Below are positions 50,807 to 59,594 of a stretch of DNA of 64,000 nucleotides, in pieces. The position numbers were made by a program, and so were the translations under genes. Source of the stretch: Streptomyces barkulensis (lineage in GTDB: Bacteria > Actinomycetota > Actinomycetes > Streptomycetales > Streptomycetaceae); the NCBI RefSeq assembly GCF_002843305.1, contig NZ_PGSG01000103.1, forward strand, positions 1-64,000, given 5' to 3'. Numbering within the stretch: position 1 is the stretch's first letter; each line of letters starts with the position of its first letter. The notes beneath the pieces are model-generated. The model ran no database searches. It had not been told where the DNA came from and saw only the letters and a list, made by a program, of their open reading frames with translations.

Positions 50807-52107
50807 GCCAGGTGCTCCCGGTTGTGCGCGAGCAGACGGTCCGTCAGCTTCTCGGCGAGGGCGTACTGACCGATCAGGGGGTGGGCCAGCAGCGCGGTGA
50901 ACACCCGGTCCCGGCCGCCGCGCAGTGCGGCGTCCAGCGCCAGGTGCTCGTACGCCGTCACGGCCGAGATCAGGCCCGTGTGGAGCGGGTTCAGCGGCGG
51001 TACGGGCAGCGGCTTCACGCCCGCCGGGGAGACGGCGGCCGGGACCTCGACCACCGCGTCGTCGGGAAGGAAGGGCAGGGTGCCGTCGTTGCGGACGTTC
51101 ACCACCTGCGTGCCCTCGCCGGTGCCGCCCCCGCCGGCCCCGCCCGTCCCGTCCGCCCCGCCCCGGCCGCCGCCCAGCAGGGCCGCGGCCAGGGCGACGG
51201 CGGCCTCGGAGTAGTAGGCGCCGCCGCGCCCGGCCAGCAGCTCCGGTTTGGTGTCCAGCGCCGGGTCGGCGTACATCTCCAGCAGCTCGCGTTCCATCGC
51301 GGCGACCTCCGCCGCCCGCGGGGGGCTGTCGCGCATCTCGGCCACGACCTCGTCATGGGCGTAGAAGTAGCGCAGGTAGTACGAGGGCACGGCGCCCAGC
51401 CGGTGCAGGAGGGGCTCGGGCAGCCGCAGGCCGGCGGCGATCGCCGCGCCGTGCCGGGCCAGCAGTCCGGGCAGCACGTCCCGCCCTTCCGGCCCGCCCA
51501 GGCGCACCCCGAGCTCCCAGGTGAGGTGGTTGAGCCCGACGTGGTCCAGGTGCAGCCGGCCGGGCTCCACCTCCAGCAGGGCGGCGAACTTCCGCTGGAG
51601 ACCGATCGCCACGTTGCACAGGCCCACCGCCCGGTGGCCCTCGTTCAGCAGCGCGCGGGTGACGATGCCGACCGGGTTGGTGAAGTCGATGATCCACGCA
51701 CCGGGGTTGGCGCGGCGCACCCGCTCGGCGATGTCCAGGACGACGGGGACGGTGCGCAGCGCCTTGGCCAGTCCGCCCGCGCCCGTGGTCTCCTGCCCGA
51801 CGCAGCCGCACTCCAGCGGCCAGGTCTCGTCCCGCTCGCGGGCCGCCTGGCCGCCCACGCGGAGCTGGAGCAGCACGGCGTCGGCGTCCGCGACGGCCGC
51901 GTCCAGGTCGCCGGTGGTGGTGACGGCGGCCGGATGGCCGGCGCGGGCGAGCATGCGGCGGGCGAGCCCGCCCACCAGCTCCAGCCGGTCCCCGGCCGGG
52001 TCGGCCAGGGCCAGCTCGGTGACCGGGAGGATCTCCCGCAACCGGGCGAACCCGTCGACGAGTTCGGGGGTGTAGGTGGACCCGCCGCCCACCACTGCGA
52101 GTTTCAC
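50797..52107 (-). CDS. csnH: GH4 family 6-phospho-beta-glycosidase-like enzyme (CsnH-like)
   Basis: A 436-residue NAD+/Mn2+-dependent GH4 hydrolase. The N-terminal dinucleotide site is VVGGGSTYTPELVDG. IIDFTNPVGIVT, GLCNVAIG with the metal-ligand Cys, and HVGLNHLTW with the metal-ligand His follow. It cleaves phosphorylated disaccharides by redox elimination. A Gly-rich insertion (~320-335) is repetitive. The GTG start has AGGAGGAAG ideally placed. It lies between the ROK regulator and the kinase; the pathway would be uptake, kinase, then hydrolysis of an amino-sugar dimer, with the uptake genes not present here. Confidence 0.85.
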   Translation of the reverse strand: MKLAVVGGGSTYTPELVDGFARLREILPVTELALADPAGDRLELVGGLARRMLARAGHPAAVTTTGDLDAAVADADAVLLQLRVGGQAARERDETWPLECGCVGQETTGAGGLAKALRTVPVVLDIAERVRRANPGAWIIDFTNPVGIVTRALLNEGHRAVGLCNVAIGLQRKFAALLEVEPGRLHLDHVGLNHLTWELGVRLGGPEGRDVLPGLLARHGAAIAAGLRLPEPLLHRLGAVPSYYLRYFYAHDEVVAEMRDSPPRAAEVAAMERELLEMYADPALDTKPELLAGRGGAYYSEAAVALAAALLGGGRGGADGTGGAGGGGTGEGTQVVNVRNDGTLPFLPDDAVVEVPAAVSPAGVKPLPVPPLNPLHTGLISAVTAYEHLALDAALRGGRDRVFTALLAHPLIGQYALAEKLTDRLLAHNREHLAWA

Positions 52108-52180
52108 GGGACTTCCTCCTCGGTTCCGGGGAGCGGGACTTGGAGATGTGCGGATTGCGGGGTGTGGGAGTACGGGGGTG

Positions 52181-53467
52181 TCAGCGGGAGGTGTCGAACA
52201 CCTCGTCGCGGGTGGTGGCCAGGGCGCTCTCCAGCGCGCCGCTGAGCACGGGGTGATCGGTGACGGTCCCGAGGACCAGCCGCGGCCGGGGCGCAGCCAG
52301 TTCGTCCAGCTCCCGCCGCACCAGCGTGCGCAGCACCTCCCCGCCCGCGGCGAGTACGCCGCCCGACAGCACGATCAGTTCCGGGTCCAGGACGGCGACC
52401 AGCGCGGCCAGCCCGGTCGCCAGCCCGGTGGCGGCGCGGCGCAGCAGCTCGCCGTACGGGCCGCCGCCGTCCTGCCCGCCGTCCTGCCCACCGTTCTGCC
52501 AGGCCTCCTGCCCGGCCCGTTCCACCGCGCGGGCGAGCAGCTTCGCCGCCGCCTCGCCGTCCCGGCCGGAAGGGGGCTCGATGCCCAGCTCGCGCGCCGT
52601 CCGCAGTAGTGCCCGCGCGCCCGCCAGTTCCTGGAACCCGCCCCTGTTGGCGCGGGCCACCCGCCGCAGGAGCGGGGCGCCGGGGACGGGCAGGAATCCG
52701 ACCTCGCCCGCGCCGCCGGTCCAGCCGCGGTGCAGCCGCCCGCCCAGCACCAGCGCGGCGCCCAGGCCCTGCTCGTTCCAGAGCAGGACGAAGTCCTCGT
52801 GGCCCCGGGCGGCGCCCAGGCGGTGCTCGGCGACGGCGGCGAGATTGACGTCGTTGTCGTACTCCACCGGCACCGGCAGCGCGGCGGCCAGTTCCTCCAG
52901 CAGACCAAAGGAGTGCCAGCCGGGCAGGTGGGAGGCGTAGCGCAGCCGTCCGGTGCGCGGGTCGAAGGCGCCGGGGGTACCGATGACGACGCGGTGCAGC
53001 GCGGACCGGGTGAGTCCGGCGGCCCCGGCGGCCCCGTCCACGGCGGCCACGACCTGCCGTACGACCGGATCGGCGGACCGCCGCCCCGGGGCCCCGGACG
53101 GTTCGGAAGCCGCAGAGCGCCCCGGCGCGGGCACCTCGAAGGAGCCGACGGTACGGCCGGTGATGTCGGCGACCGCGGCGCGGATCCGGGTGGCGGTGAC
53201 ATCCAGCCCGGCCACGTGCGCCGCGGCCGGGTCGAGCGAGTAGAGCCGGGCGTTCGGCCCCGGGCGGCCCTCGCTGGTGCCGGTGACCCGGACCAGGCCG
53301 GCGGCCTCCAGACGGGCCAGGAGCTGGGAGGCGGTCGGCTTGGACAGCCCGGTCAGCCTGCCGATGCGGCCGCGCGAGAGCGAGCCGTGCGCGAGCAGCA
53401 GCTCCAGGGCGGCGCGGTCGTTCATCGCACGCAGAACCCGGGGCGTTCCCGGAGTGGTCCCGGCCAT
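52181..53467 (-). CDS. csnR: ROK-family transcriptional regulator (CsnR-like)
   Basis: A 428-residue regulator with an N-terminal winged HTH (~residues 20-65; GSLSRGRIGRLTGLSKPTAS) and a ROK sugar-binding domain (~85-420; ATRIRAAVADITG, LLWNEQGLGAALVLGGRL, LIVLSGGVLAAGG). The Cys-rich zinc motif of true ROK kinases is absent (EVGFLPVPGAPLL), as expected for a sensor rather than an enzyme. The ATG follows GGGAGAC. The dyad at 53494-53506 in its own leader is the probable autoregulatory operator. Downstream genes are GH4 and a sugar kinase. Symbol by analogy with the chitosan-responsive CsnR of S. lividans. Confidence 0.88.
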   Translation of the reverse strand: MAGTTPGTPRVLRAMNDRAALELLLAHGSLSRGRIGRLTGLSKPTASQLLARLEAAGLVRVTGTSEGRPGPNARLYSLDPAAAHVAGLDVTATRIRAAVADITGRTVGSFEVPAPGRSAASEPSGAPGRRSADPVVRQVVAAVDGAAGAAGLTRSALHRVVIGTPGAFDPRTGRLRYASHLPGWHSFGLLEELAAALPVPVEYDNDVNLAAVAEHRLGAARGHEDFVLLWNEQGLGAALVLGGRLHRGWTGGAGEVGFLPVPGAPLLRRVARANRGGFQELAGARALLRTARELGIEPPSGRDGEAAAKLLARAVERAGQEAWQNGGQDGGQDGGGPYGELLRRAATGLATGLAALVAVLDPELIVLSGGVLAAGGEVLRTLVRRELDELAAPRPRLVLGTVTDHPVLSGALESALATTRDEVFDTSR

Positions 53468-53493
53468 GGGCCTGTCTCCCGCCCAGAACTGTA

Positions 53494-53550
53494 AGGAAGG
53501 TTTCCTGTCTTCTGGCCGGGACACTAGGGCCCGCCTCCGGCCGGCGTCAA
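53494..53550 (-). promoter_or_regulatory. csnR promoter and operator
   Basis: On the minus strand TTGACG (53550-53545) and TAGTGT (53526-53521), spaced 18 bp, form a good promoter. The dyad AGGAA-GGT-TTCCT (53494-53506) lies about 15 bp after the -10, just inside the transcript, where a bound regulator would block RNA polymerase. It resembles the AGGAAAN-TTTCCT-like site of CsnR (recall). Confidence 0.75.
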
Positions 53551-53600
53551 CGGACGTGCCGAAGGCGGGCCTTCGCGCCGCTCCCCGTGTGTCCTCCGCC

Positions 53601-53630
53601 GTTCTCCGCTGTTCTCCGCTGTTCTCCGCG
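53601..53630. repeat. 10-bp tandem repeat
   Basis: Three copies of GTTCTCCGCT (last base changed in the third) in the gap between csnR and the MscS gene. Confidence 0.85.
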
Positions 53631-53646
53631 CCGCTCCCCGCGCGCC

Positions 53647-54759
53647 CTACCGCCGCGGCTTGCCGGAGCCCCGCCCGAGATCTCCCGGCCCCTTCACCAG
53701 GGGTCCGGCCGGGTTCCCGGCCGGACCCCTGGTCAGGGCGTTCTTCACCGGGTCCACCGCCTCCTTCGCGGCGTCCGGCCCCTTCTCCGGCCCTTTCTCC
53801 AGCAGGACCCGGTCGGAGCCCCGCCCGCGGGCCGGCGCCCCCAGCTCCTCGTCCAGCTTCCGCAGGGCCGCCATCGACTCCTCGTCCACCATCCGGATGC
53901 CCCGCGCGTCCAGCGCCCGCTTGACGCGCCAGCGCAGCTCGCGCTCCACCGGCAGCGCCTTGCCCGGCATCGTCTTGGCCGAGACGCGGATGACCATGGT
54001 GTCCAGCGTCACCGAGTTCAGGCCCAGCACCTCCACCGGCGCCCACAGGACCTCGTCCCACGGCGCGGACGTCGACATCCCCTCACCGGCCGCGGCGATC
54101 GCCGAGCGGACCTCCTCCAGGTCCTCGCCGGAGCGGACCTCCACGTCCAGGGCGGCCGTCGCCCAGCCCTGGCTGAGGTTGCCGACCCGCTTGATCTCGC
54201 CGTTGCGCACATACCAGATCTCACCGTCGTCGCCGCGCAGCTTGGTCACCCGCAGCCCGATCTCCAGGACGGTGCCGGTGGCCTCGCCCGCGTCGATGCG
54301 GTCGCCGACGCCGTACTGGTCCTCCAGCAGCACGAACATCCCGGTCAGCACGTCCGTGACCAGATTGCGCGCGCCGAAGCCGATCGCCACGCCCGCCACA
54401 CCGGCGCTGGCCAGCAGCGGGGCCAGGTCGATGCCGAGGGTGGACAGCACGATCAGCAGCGCCGTCCCCATGATCACGAAGGTGGTGACGCTGCGCAGCA
54501 CCGAGCCGATGGCCTCCGTGCGCTGGCGCCGCCGCTCGGCGTTGACCAGCAGACCGCGCAGCGCGTTGCCGCTGGCCTCGGCCTCGGCGTTGCGGTTCAT
54601 CCGGGCGATCAGCCGTGTGATGGCCCGTCTGACCACCGAGCGCAGCACGACGGCGATCACCAGGATCAGCGCGATGCGCAGCCCGATGGCGAGCCAGGTC
54701 CCCCAGTTCTCCTCTATCCAGCCCGCGGTGTCGGTGGCGGTCCTGTGCGCCTCGTCCAT
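53647..54759 (-). CDS. MscS-type mechanosensitive channel
   Basis: A 370-residue membrane channel. Helices TM1 (LAIGLRIALILVIAVVLRSVV), TM2 and TM3 (ASAGVAGVAIGFGARNLVTDVL, the Gly/Ala-packed pore helix) precede the beta domain starting at FVLLEDQYGVGDRI and the cytoplasmic alpha/beta domain. The C-terminal ~70 residues are an added Gly/Pro/Lys-rich tail with a self-repeat (GPAGNPAGPLVKGPGD). It opens on hypo-osmotic shock. The ATG at 54759 has GGTGGA near; a GTG at 54792 is the alternative. Divergent from the HNH gene. Confidence 0.93.
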   Translation of the reverse strand: MDEAHRTATDTAGWIEENWGTWLAIGLRIALILVIAVVLRSVVRRAITRLIARMNRNAEAEASGNALRGLLVNAERRRQRTEAIGSVLRSVTTFVIMGTALLIVLSTLGIDLAPLLASAGVAGVAIGFGARNLVTDVLTGMFVLLEDQYGVGDRIDAGEATGTVLEIGLRVTKLRGDDGEIWYVRNGEIKRVGNLSQGWATAALDVEVRSGEDLEEVRSAIAAAGEGMSTSAPWDEVLWAPVEVLGLNSVTLDTMVIRVSAKTMPGKALPVERELRWRVKRALDARGIRMVDEESMAALRKLDEELGAPARGRGSDRVLLEKGPEKGPDAAKEAVDPVKNALTRGPAGNPAGPLVKGPGDLGRGSGKPRR

Positions 54760-54847
54760 GGAGTCCACCCACAACACACTAACGGGGGACACCCCGCCGA
54801 ACAGGCCGCGTCACCCGGGGTAGCGGCGGCACCGGGCGGGGAGGAAC

Positions 54848-54869
54848 AGCGTGTGGTCGAAAACACGCT
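54848..54869. promoter_or_regulatory. Small dyad between mscS and HNH genes
   Basis: AGCGTGT-GGTCGAAA-ACACGCT, 7-bp arms with an 8-nt spacer, in the divergent promoter region. It may be an operator; the pattern matches no site I know. Confidence 0.35.
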
Positions 54870-54973
54870 CAGCGCGTTACGCGATCGTGGTGGCGCCGCC
54901 ACCGGGGCGCGGGACACACTGGGGGAGATCGTCCCGGCGCGAGCCACGCGCCGCCGACGTACAAGGAGGCACC

Positions 54974-55519
54974 GTGCCGCACGTCCTGGTCCTCAACGCG
55001 TCGTACGAGCCGCTCGGCGTCGTACCGCTCCGCCGCGCGCTCATACTCGTCCTCAACGGCAAGGCGATCAGCCTGGAGGACTCCGGCGCCCTCATGCACA
55101 GCGCGACCCAGGCCATACCCGCCCCCAGCGTCGTCCGTCTCAAACGCTTCGTGCGCGTGCCCTTCCGGGGCACGGTGCCGCTCACCCGCCGCGCCCTGTT
55201 CGCCCGTGACGGCGGCAGGTGCGCGTACTGCGGTGGCGTCGCGACCAGCGTCGACCACGTCGTACCGCGCAGCCGCGGCGGGCAGCACTCCTGGGAGAAC
55301 GTCGTGGCGGCCTGCCGCCGCTGCAACCACGTCAAGGCCGACCGCCACGTGGCGGAGCTGGGCTGGCGACTGCGCCACCAGCCCGCCCCGCCCAGCGGCC
55401 TGGCCTGGCGGATCATCGGAACGGGGCACCGGGACCCGCGCTGGCTGCCGTATCTGCGGCCCTACGGCGCGGACGACGCCCTCGCCCGGATCGAAGGCAG
55501 AACGACGACACCCGCCTGA
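54974..55519 (+). CDS. HNH endonuclease-family protein
   Basis: A 181-residue protein. After a conserved front (VLVLNASYEPLGVVPLRRAL) comes a zinc-bound HNH domain: CAYCGG, then VDHVVPRSRGGQHSWENVV and CRRCNHVKADR (~residues 83-128). This is the widespread actinobacterial stand-alone HNH protein, whose natural target is unknown. The GTG at 54974 has the best ribosome site in the region (AAGGAGG). It is divergent from mscS. No methylase or other restriction partner is nearby, so a restriction role is not supported. Confidence 0.92.
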   Translation: MPHVLVLNASYEPLGVVPLRRALILVLNGKAISLEDSGALMHSATQAIPAPSVVRLKRFVRVPFRGTVPLTRRALFARDGGRCAYCGGVATSVDHVVPRSRGGQHSWENVVAACRRCNHVKADRHVAELGWRLRHQPAPPSGLAWRIIGTGHRDPRWLPYLRPYGADDALARIEGRTTTPA

Positions 55520-55590
55520 GACCCGGGTCTTTTCCGTACGGGGCCGGTGACGGCCCCGTATCCGGCGTGCGCCCCGTATCCGGCGCGCCC

Positions 55591-58500
55591 CTACTCCTGC
55601 TCCCGCCCCTGCTCCCGCTCCGGCTCCCGCACGGCGTACGCCTCCACGGACCACAGCGAGACGCCGAAGCGGGTCGCCCGCTCGTCGGCCACGATCCGTA
55701 CGTAGCGGGTGCCGGCGGGCGCGTCCAGCCGCACCGTCTCCCGGCCGCCCCGCCCGTCGCGGACGGTCGCGGCCGTGCTCCAGGCCCTGCCGTCGGCGGA
55801 GACCTGGACGCGGTAGCGGGAGGCGTACGCGTCCTGCCAGTGCAGTCGCACCTCGCCGATCCGGGCCGGGCGGTCCAGCTCCACCCGCAGCCACTGGCCG
55901 TCCTTGGCGGGAGAGGACCAGCGAGTCTCCGGATCGCCGTCGGTGGCCGCCGAGGCGGGGAAGTCCCCGGTCTCGTCGGCCGAGGAGCCGACCCTCGCGC
56001 CCCGGGCCAGGTCCGGCCCGCCGGTGGGCGGGTAGGCGCGCACCGTCAGCGTCCTCCGCAGGCTCTCGCCCTCGGCGGTGAGGGTGACCGGGACCCGGTA
56101 CGTGCCCGGCCGCACGTCCTTCCCGGCGCTGATCTCGATCTTCGGGGCCGCCGGCACGCCGCGCCGGAGCGTGACCCGGCGCGGCGCCCGCACCGTGAAG
56201 CCCTCCGGCGCCCGCACGGTCAGCCTGCCGCGCACATCGGTGGGCCGGTGGCCGGTCAGCCGGGCCCCGACGGCGGTGGGCTCGCCGCCGATGACGGCGT
56301 TGACCTCCTCGCGGAGGAGCTCCAGCCCGGCGCCGGGGGAGTCCGAGTACCAGGGCGTCAGCTCGTGGATCACCGGCGCCTTCGAGCCGTCCTGCCAGGC
56401 CAGCCGTACGGCGTCCGCCCGCAGACCGCCGGTGTCCACCTCCGTCCAGCCCTTCTCGGAGAGCGCGCCCAGCCGCCTCCAGCCCTCGCCCGGCACATGC
56501 GCCTCGACTGCGGCGCGGGTGCCCGCGCCCGGCTCGGACTGGACGGTGACGGCCGCCAGGGAGCGTGCCCGGGGCAGCCGCAGCACCAGCTCGTCGCCGC
56601 TGCCGTCGTCACCCTCGTCACCGGCTGCGCCGGGGGCGGGCTCCTCGGCGGCGCGGAAGGCGGTCGCGGGGTCGCCGTCGGCGGCGTGCTCCGGTGGGGA
56701 GCCGGGCAGCGGCGCGGGGCCGCCGCGCACCCGCTCCCCGGAGCGCCCGGCCTTCTTCTCCGCCCCGCCGCTCGCGCCGGACCAGTCGTCGGCGGCCTTC
56801 AGCGCCCGGTCCACGAAGGCGGGCAGTACGTCCTCGCCGACCGTCACCCCGCTCTCGCGGGCCTCCGCGCGCAGCCGCTGGAGCTCCAGCCGAGCCTTCC
56901 ACGCCCCGGCGCCGTCCCCGCGCCGCTGGGCGGCCAGCATGTCCAGCGCGTACCGGCCGGCCCGTCCGTAGCGCGCCAGCTGCCGCACCCAGGGGCGCAT
57001 CTCCTCGCTCAGGGCGCCGCCGGCGACGCCGGCCAGGTTCTCCGGGGACTCGCGCAGAACGGCGAAGGCGTCGCGCAGCCGGTCGGACGCGGCGGTGAAC
57101 TCCTCGTCGTCCTCACCCGCGCGGGCCTTCCAGAAGGCGTCGAGCAGGGGGGCGAGGTAGGCCGACTCCTCCTCGTCGAGCACCGAGGAGGAGTTGTTGG
57201 CGGCCAGGGCGTGCAGCGCCTCGCGGGCCCGCTCCCCGGAGCGGGCGGCCTTCTTCTCCCCGCCGCCCGTGGCGGCCAGGTCCTCGACGGCCGCCTTCCA
57301 GGACTCCTGCGGCCGGTAGCCGCGCGGGTTCCAGGCGTAGTCGGCGACGGTGAACAGCGGCAGACGGGAGGCCGTCGCCTGCTCCATCGCGTTGGCCAGC
57401 AGCGCCGCCGAGCGGTTGGCGACGGCCGGTTCCCGGCCGGTGTAGGGGCCCAGGAAGACGCGGTCGCCGGCGTAGTCGTTGACCGGGTAGTTGTCCATGG
57501 TGACCAGCGGGTGGCGGAAGACGGTGCGGGCCTGGGCCAGCTCGCCGCCGGTGATGGCGGAGGGCACGACCCCCACTCCTGTCCAGGCCACCTCCACGTC
57601 CGCGTCCAGCTTCTGCGCCAGCGCGCTGCGGTACTCGGTCGGGCCGTCCTGGTAGAACTCCGTCGGCAGCACCGACAGCGGCACCGCGTCGCGCCCGAAG
57701 CCGTACCGCTTCGCCAGATGCGCCGCCACCTCGTTGGCCAGCTCCGCGTGGGCGGTGGCCGCGGCCTTCGGTCCCGTGCCGTAGCGCTCGGCGTCCGCGT
57801 CGCAGTGCCACTCGGTGTAGCTGGCGTCCTCGAAGCGGAGCTGGAACGCCCGCACCCCCAGGGCCGCCATGGCGTCGATCTTGCGCAGCAGGGCCCTGCG
57901 GTCGCCCTCGGAGGCCAGGCACATCGACTGCCCCGGCGAGACGGCCCAGCCGAGCACCACATGGTTGCGCCGGGCGCGCTCGGCGAGCTCGCGGAACTGC
58001 GCGCGCCGCTCGGCGGGGTAGGGCTCGCGCCAGCGCGACTGGCGGAAGGCGTCGTCGCCGGGGGCGTACAGATAGCGGTTCTGCTTGGTGCGGCCCATGA
58101 AGTCCAGGTGGGCCAGCCGCTCCTGGTGCGGCCAGGCCTCGCCGTAGAAGCCCTCCGTGGTGCCGCGCACCGGCGAGGCGGGCCAGTCGCGTACGACGGC
58201 CCCGGTGATCCGTGCCCCGCCGTCGCCGGTGGTCACCAGCTGCCGCAGCGTCTGCGCGGCGTGGAACAGCCCGTCCGGGCCGACGCCCGACAGTGCCACC
58301 GTGCCGCCCGGCCCGTCCACGCCGTCCGCCCGCCCGGCCGCCAGCCGGTAGCCGCCCGCGGGCAGATCGCCGCGCTCGGGCGCGCCCAGGGCGCGCAGCG
58401 CCCGCTCGGCGGCCCGGTCGCCGGCGCGCACCACCAGCCCGCCGGCGCGCGTCTCCTCGCCCGGGCGTACGGTGCGCACCTCGCGCGCCCCGGCCGCGCG

Positions 58501-58815
58501 CAGGATGTCGCGGACGGTGTCGAGGGCGTACGGATCGGCGTCCTCGTCGGCGACCAGCAGCACCTCCTGCCCGACGGGCACGGCCGGGCCGCGCGTGCGC
58601 AGGGACTGGGGGCGCGGCCACACACCGGGGGCGCCGTCCAGGCGGACGCGGTCGTCCGGGCCCGCGGCGTCCCGCGCGGGCTCCTCGGCCGCCCTGTCCG
58701 GCGGTGGCGCCGAGTGTGCGGCCGGTGCGCCGCCGAGAAGTCCGCCGAGGACGGCCGCGACCAGTGCCGTCGCACCGGTCCGGCGCACGGCGCGGCCATG
58801 CGTCGCGTGGTTCAC
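55591..58815 (-). CDS. Secreted GH84-type beta-N-acetylglucosaminidase with CBM32
   Basis: A 1074-residue exported glycosidase. The signal peptide ends near AHSA (residue ~36). A GH20b-like N-domain (~60-195) is followed by the GH84 catalytic barrel (~212-500) opened by GTTEGFYGEAWPHQERL. The position of the usual catalytic Asp-Asp pair reads Glu329-Asp330 (RFEDASYTEW). A helical region, a Gly/Ala-rich linker, an NPCBM/NEW3-like domain (~880-950) and a C-terminal CBM32 (~960-1060; WRVELDRPARIGEVRLHW-type strand) follow. It probably removes GlcNAc from glycans or glycoproteins outside the cell. The GTG has TGAGGAA upstream. A promoter is proposed at 58951-58980. Confidence 0.88.
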   Translation of the reverse strand: MNHATHGRAVRRTGATALVAAVLGGLLGGAPAAHSAPPPDRAAEEPARDAAGPDDRVRLDGAPGVWPRPQSLRTRGPAVPVGQEVLLVADEDADPYALDTVRDILRAAGAREVRTVRPGEETRAGGLVVRAGDRAAERALRALGAPERGDLPAGGYRLAAGRADGVDGPGGTVALSGVGPDGLFHAAQTLRQLVTTGDGGARITGAVVRDWPASPVRGTTEGFYGEAWPHQERLAHLDFMGRTKQNRYLYAPGDDAFRQSRWREPYPAERRAQFRELAERARRNHVVLGWAVSPGQSMCLASEGDRRALLRKIDAMAALGVRAFQLRFEDASYTEWHCDADAERYGTGPKAAATAHAELANEVAAHLAKRYGFGRDAVPLSVLPTEFYQDGPTEYRSALAQKLDADVEVAWTGVGVVPSAITGGELAQARTVFRHPLVTMDNYPVNDYAGDRVFLGPYTGREPAVANRSAALLANAMEQATASRLPLFTVADYAWNPRGYRPQESWKAAVEDLAATGGGEKKAARSGERAREALHALAANNSSSVLDEEESAYLAPLLDAFWKARAGEDDEEFTAASDRLRDAFAVLRESPENLAGVAGGALSEEMRPWVRQLARYGRAGRYALDMLAAQRRGDGAGAWKARLELQRLRAEARESGVTVGEDVLPAFVDRALKAADDWSGASGGAEKKAGRSGERVRGGPAPLPGSPPEHAADGDPATAFRAAEEPAPGAAGDEGDDGSGDELVLRLPRARSLAAVTVQSEPGAGTRAAVEAHVPGEGWRRLGALSEKGWTEVDTGGLRADAVRLAWQDGSKAPVIHELTPWYSDSPGAGLELLREEVNAVIGGEPTAVGARLTGHRPTDVRGRLTVRAPEGFTVRAPRRVTLRRGVPAAPKIEISAGKDVRPGTYRVPVTLTAEGESLRRTLTVRAYPPTGGPDLARGARVGSSADETGDFPASAATDGDPETRWSSPAKDGQWLRVELDRPARIGEVRLHWQDAYASRYRVQVSADGRAWSTAATVRDGRGGRETVRLDAPAGTRYVRIVADERATRFGVSLWSVEAYAVREPEREQGREQE

Positions 58816-58898
58816 GTGTTCCTCAGGCCCCTCTCGACCCGTTCCCCGACCCGTCTCCCGGCTCGTTCCTCCGCCCGGCCCCCCCCGTCCCGTCCCGT

Positions 58899-58925
58899 CC
58901 CGGCCGGAGCGGCCCTCCGGCCGGG
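58899..58925 (-). promoter_or_regulatory. Leader hairpin of the GH84 gene
   Basis: CCCGGCCGGAG and its complement, 11-bp arms with a 5-nt loop, lie between the proposed promoter and the GTG at 58815. It could shape mRNA stability or translation of the gene. Role inferred. Confidence 0.5.
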
Positions 58926-58950
58926 CGGTCGGACCCGCCGGTAGGTAACG

Positions 58951-58980
58951 AGCCCATCACCGCCGTGGTGAAGGTGTCAA
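58951..58980 (-). promoter_or_regulatory. Probable promoter of the GH84 gene
   Basis: On the minus strand TTGACA (58980-58975) is followed after 18 bp by TGGGCT (58956-58951). A perfect -35 is unusual in this DNA. The leader would be about 130 nt and contain the hairpin at 58899-58925. Confidence 0.55.
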
Positions 58981-59292
58981 CGACAGGGGCCGAAGTGCCC
59001 GGTTTGTCGACCGGTGCGGACGAGGCCGGGCGGGGTGGCGCGGAACGGCCCCAGGGCCTCCGTGGGGCCTCCGTGGGGCCTCCGTGGGGCGGCCGTCCCG
59101 CGAGGGGGCGGTAAATCTTGGCCGAGATGCCCGCTTTGCTCGAATGCCCTACGCTGACAGGCGCATCGCACCGTGAAATCATCGGTGATGGGACTGTGAG
59201 CCATCTCACGTTTGTCCCGCCAAAAGTGTCTGGGCTCCGCCTCAGTGGGTAGGGCCCCCATGTCCGACCGACAGCAACGAACGGAGGCCCCC
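58981..59292. other. Intergenic region ahead of the small protein and malQ
   Basis: No further gene seen. It contains three tandem copies of GGCCTCCGTGG (59055-59087), a likely -10 TACGCT near 59150, and a small dyad GTGAG-CCAT-CTCAC (59196-59209). The promoter of the small protein-malQ unit should be here. Confidence 0.5.
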
Positions 59293-59556
59293 GTGGCCGC
59301 GTCCGCTGAACTCCTCACACCCCTTCCCCTGTTTCCCAAACAGGGGCAGGAGCCGATCGACCTGTCCGGAGTCTCCGACCCCGACTCCGGCCTGGACGGC
59401 TCCTGCTCCTGGGACTACGCCGAGACACCGCTGACCAGCGAACCACCGCTCGCCGACGCCGCCCCGCTCACCAGTGAGCCGCCGCTGGCCGCCGAGCTCC
59501 CGCTGACCAGCGAACCGGCCGGGGTGGGATACGGAACGGATTCCGCGGAGATCTAG
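59293..59556 (+). CDS. Small repeat-bearing protein upstream of malQ, function unknown
   Basis: An 87-residue hydrophilic, acidic protein. The front part reads ELLTPLPLFPKQGQEPIDLS, the middle holds the only Cys in DGSCSWDYAE, and the rear has three copies of PLTSEP with short Ala/Leu spacers. The GTG at 59293 has GGAGG five bases upstream, the best site; an ATG at 59260 would add 11 residues. There is no signal peptide or membrane helix. The malQ gene starts 38 bp after it, so they are co-transcribed. It could be a modified-peptide precursor by looks, but no modifying enzyme is nearby. Confidence 0.6.
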   Translation: MAASAELLTPLPLFPKQGQEPIDLSGVSDPDSGLDGSCSWDYAETPLTSEPPLADAAPLTSEPPLAAELPLTSEPAGVGYGTDSAEI

Positions 59557-59594
59557 ACCCGGGAGAGCCCAGGGGGAGAGCGGAGGAAGTTCCC

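Noticed and set aside
54974..55519. HNH gene as part of a restriction or defence system
   Set aside because: No methyltransferase, helicase or other defence gene is adjacent; this stand-alone HNH family is a widespread core gene.
55219..58944. 1241-residue plus-strand frame across the GH84 gene
   Set aside because: Composition is Arg/Gly/Ala/His-biased, and the opposite strand has a signal peptide and recognisable GH84 and CBM32 domains.
59293..59556. Firm call as a RiPP precursor
   Set aside because: No modifying enzyme, protease or transporter of a RiPP type lies nearby, and the leader/core split is not visible.
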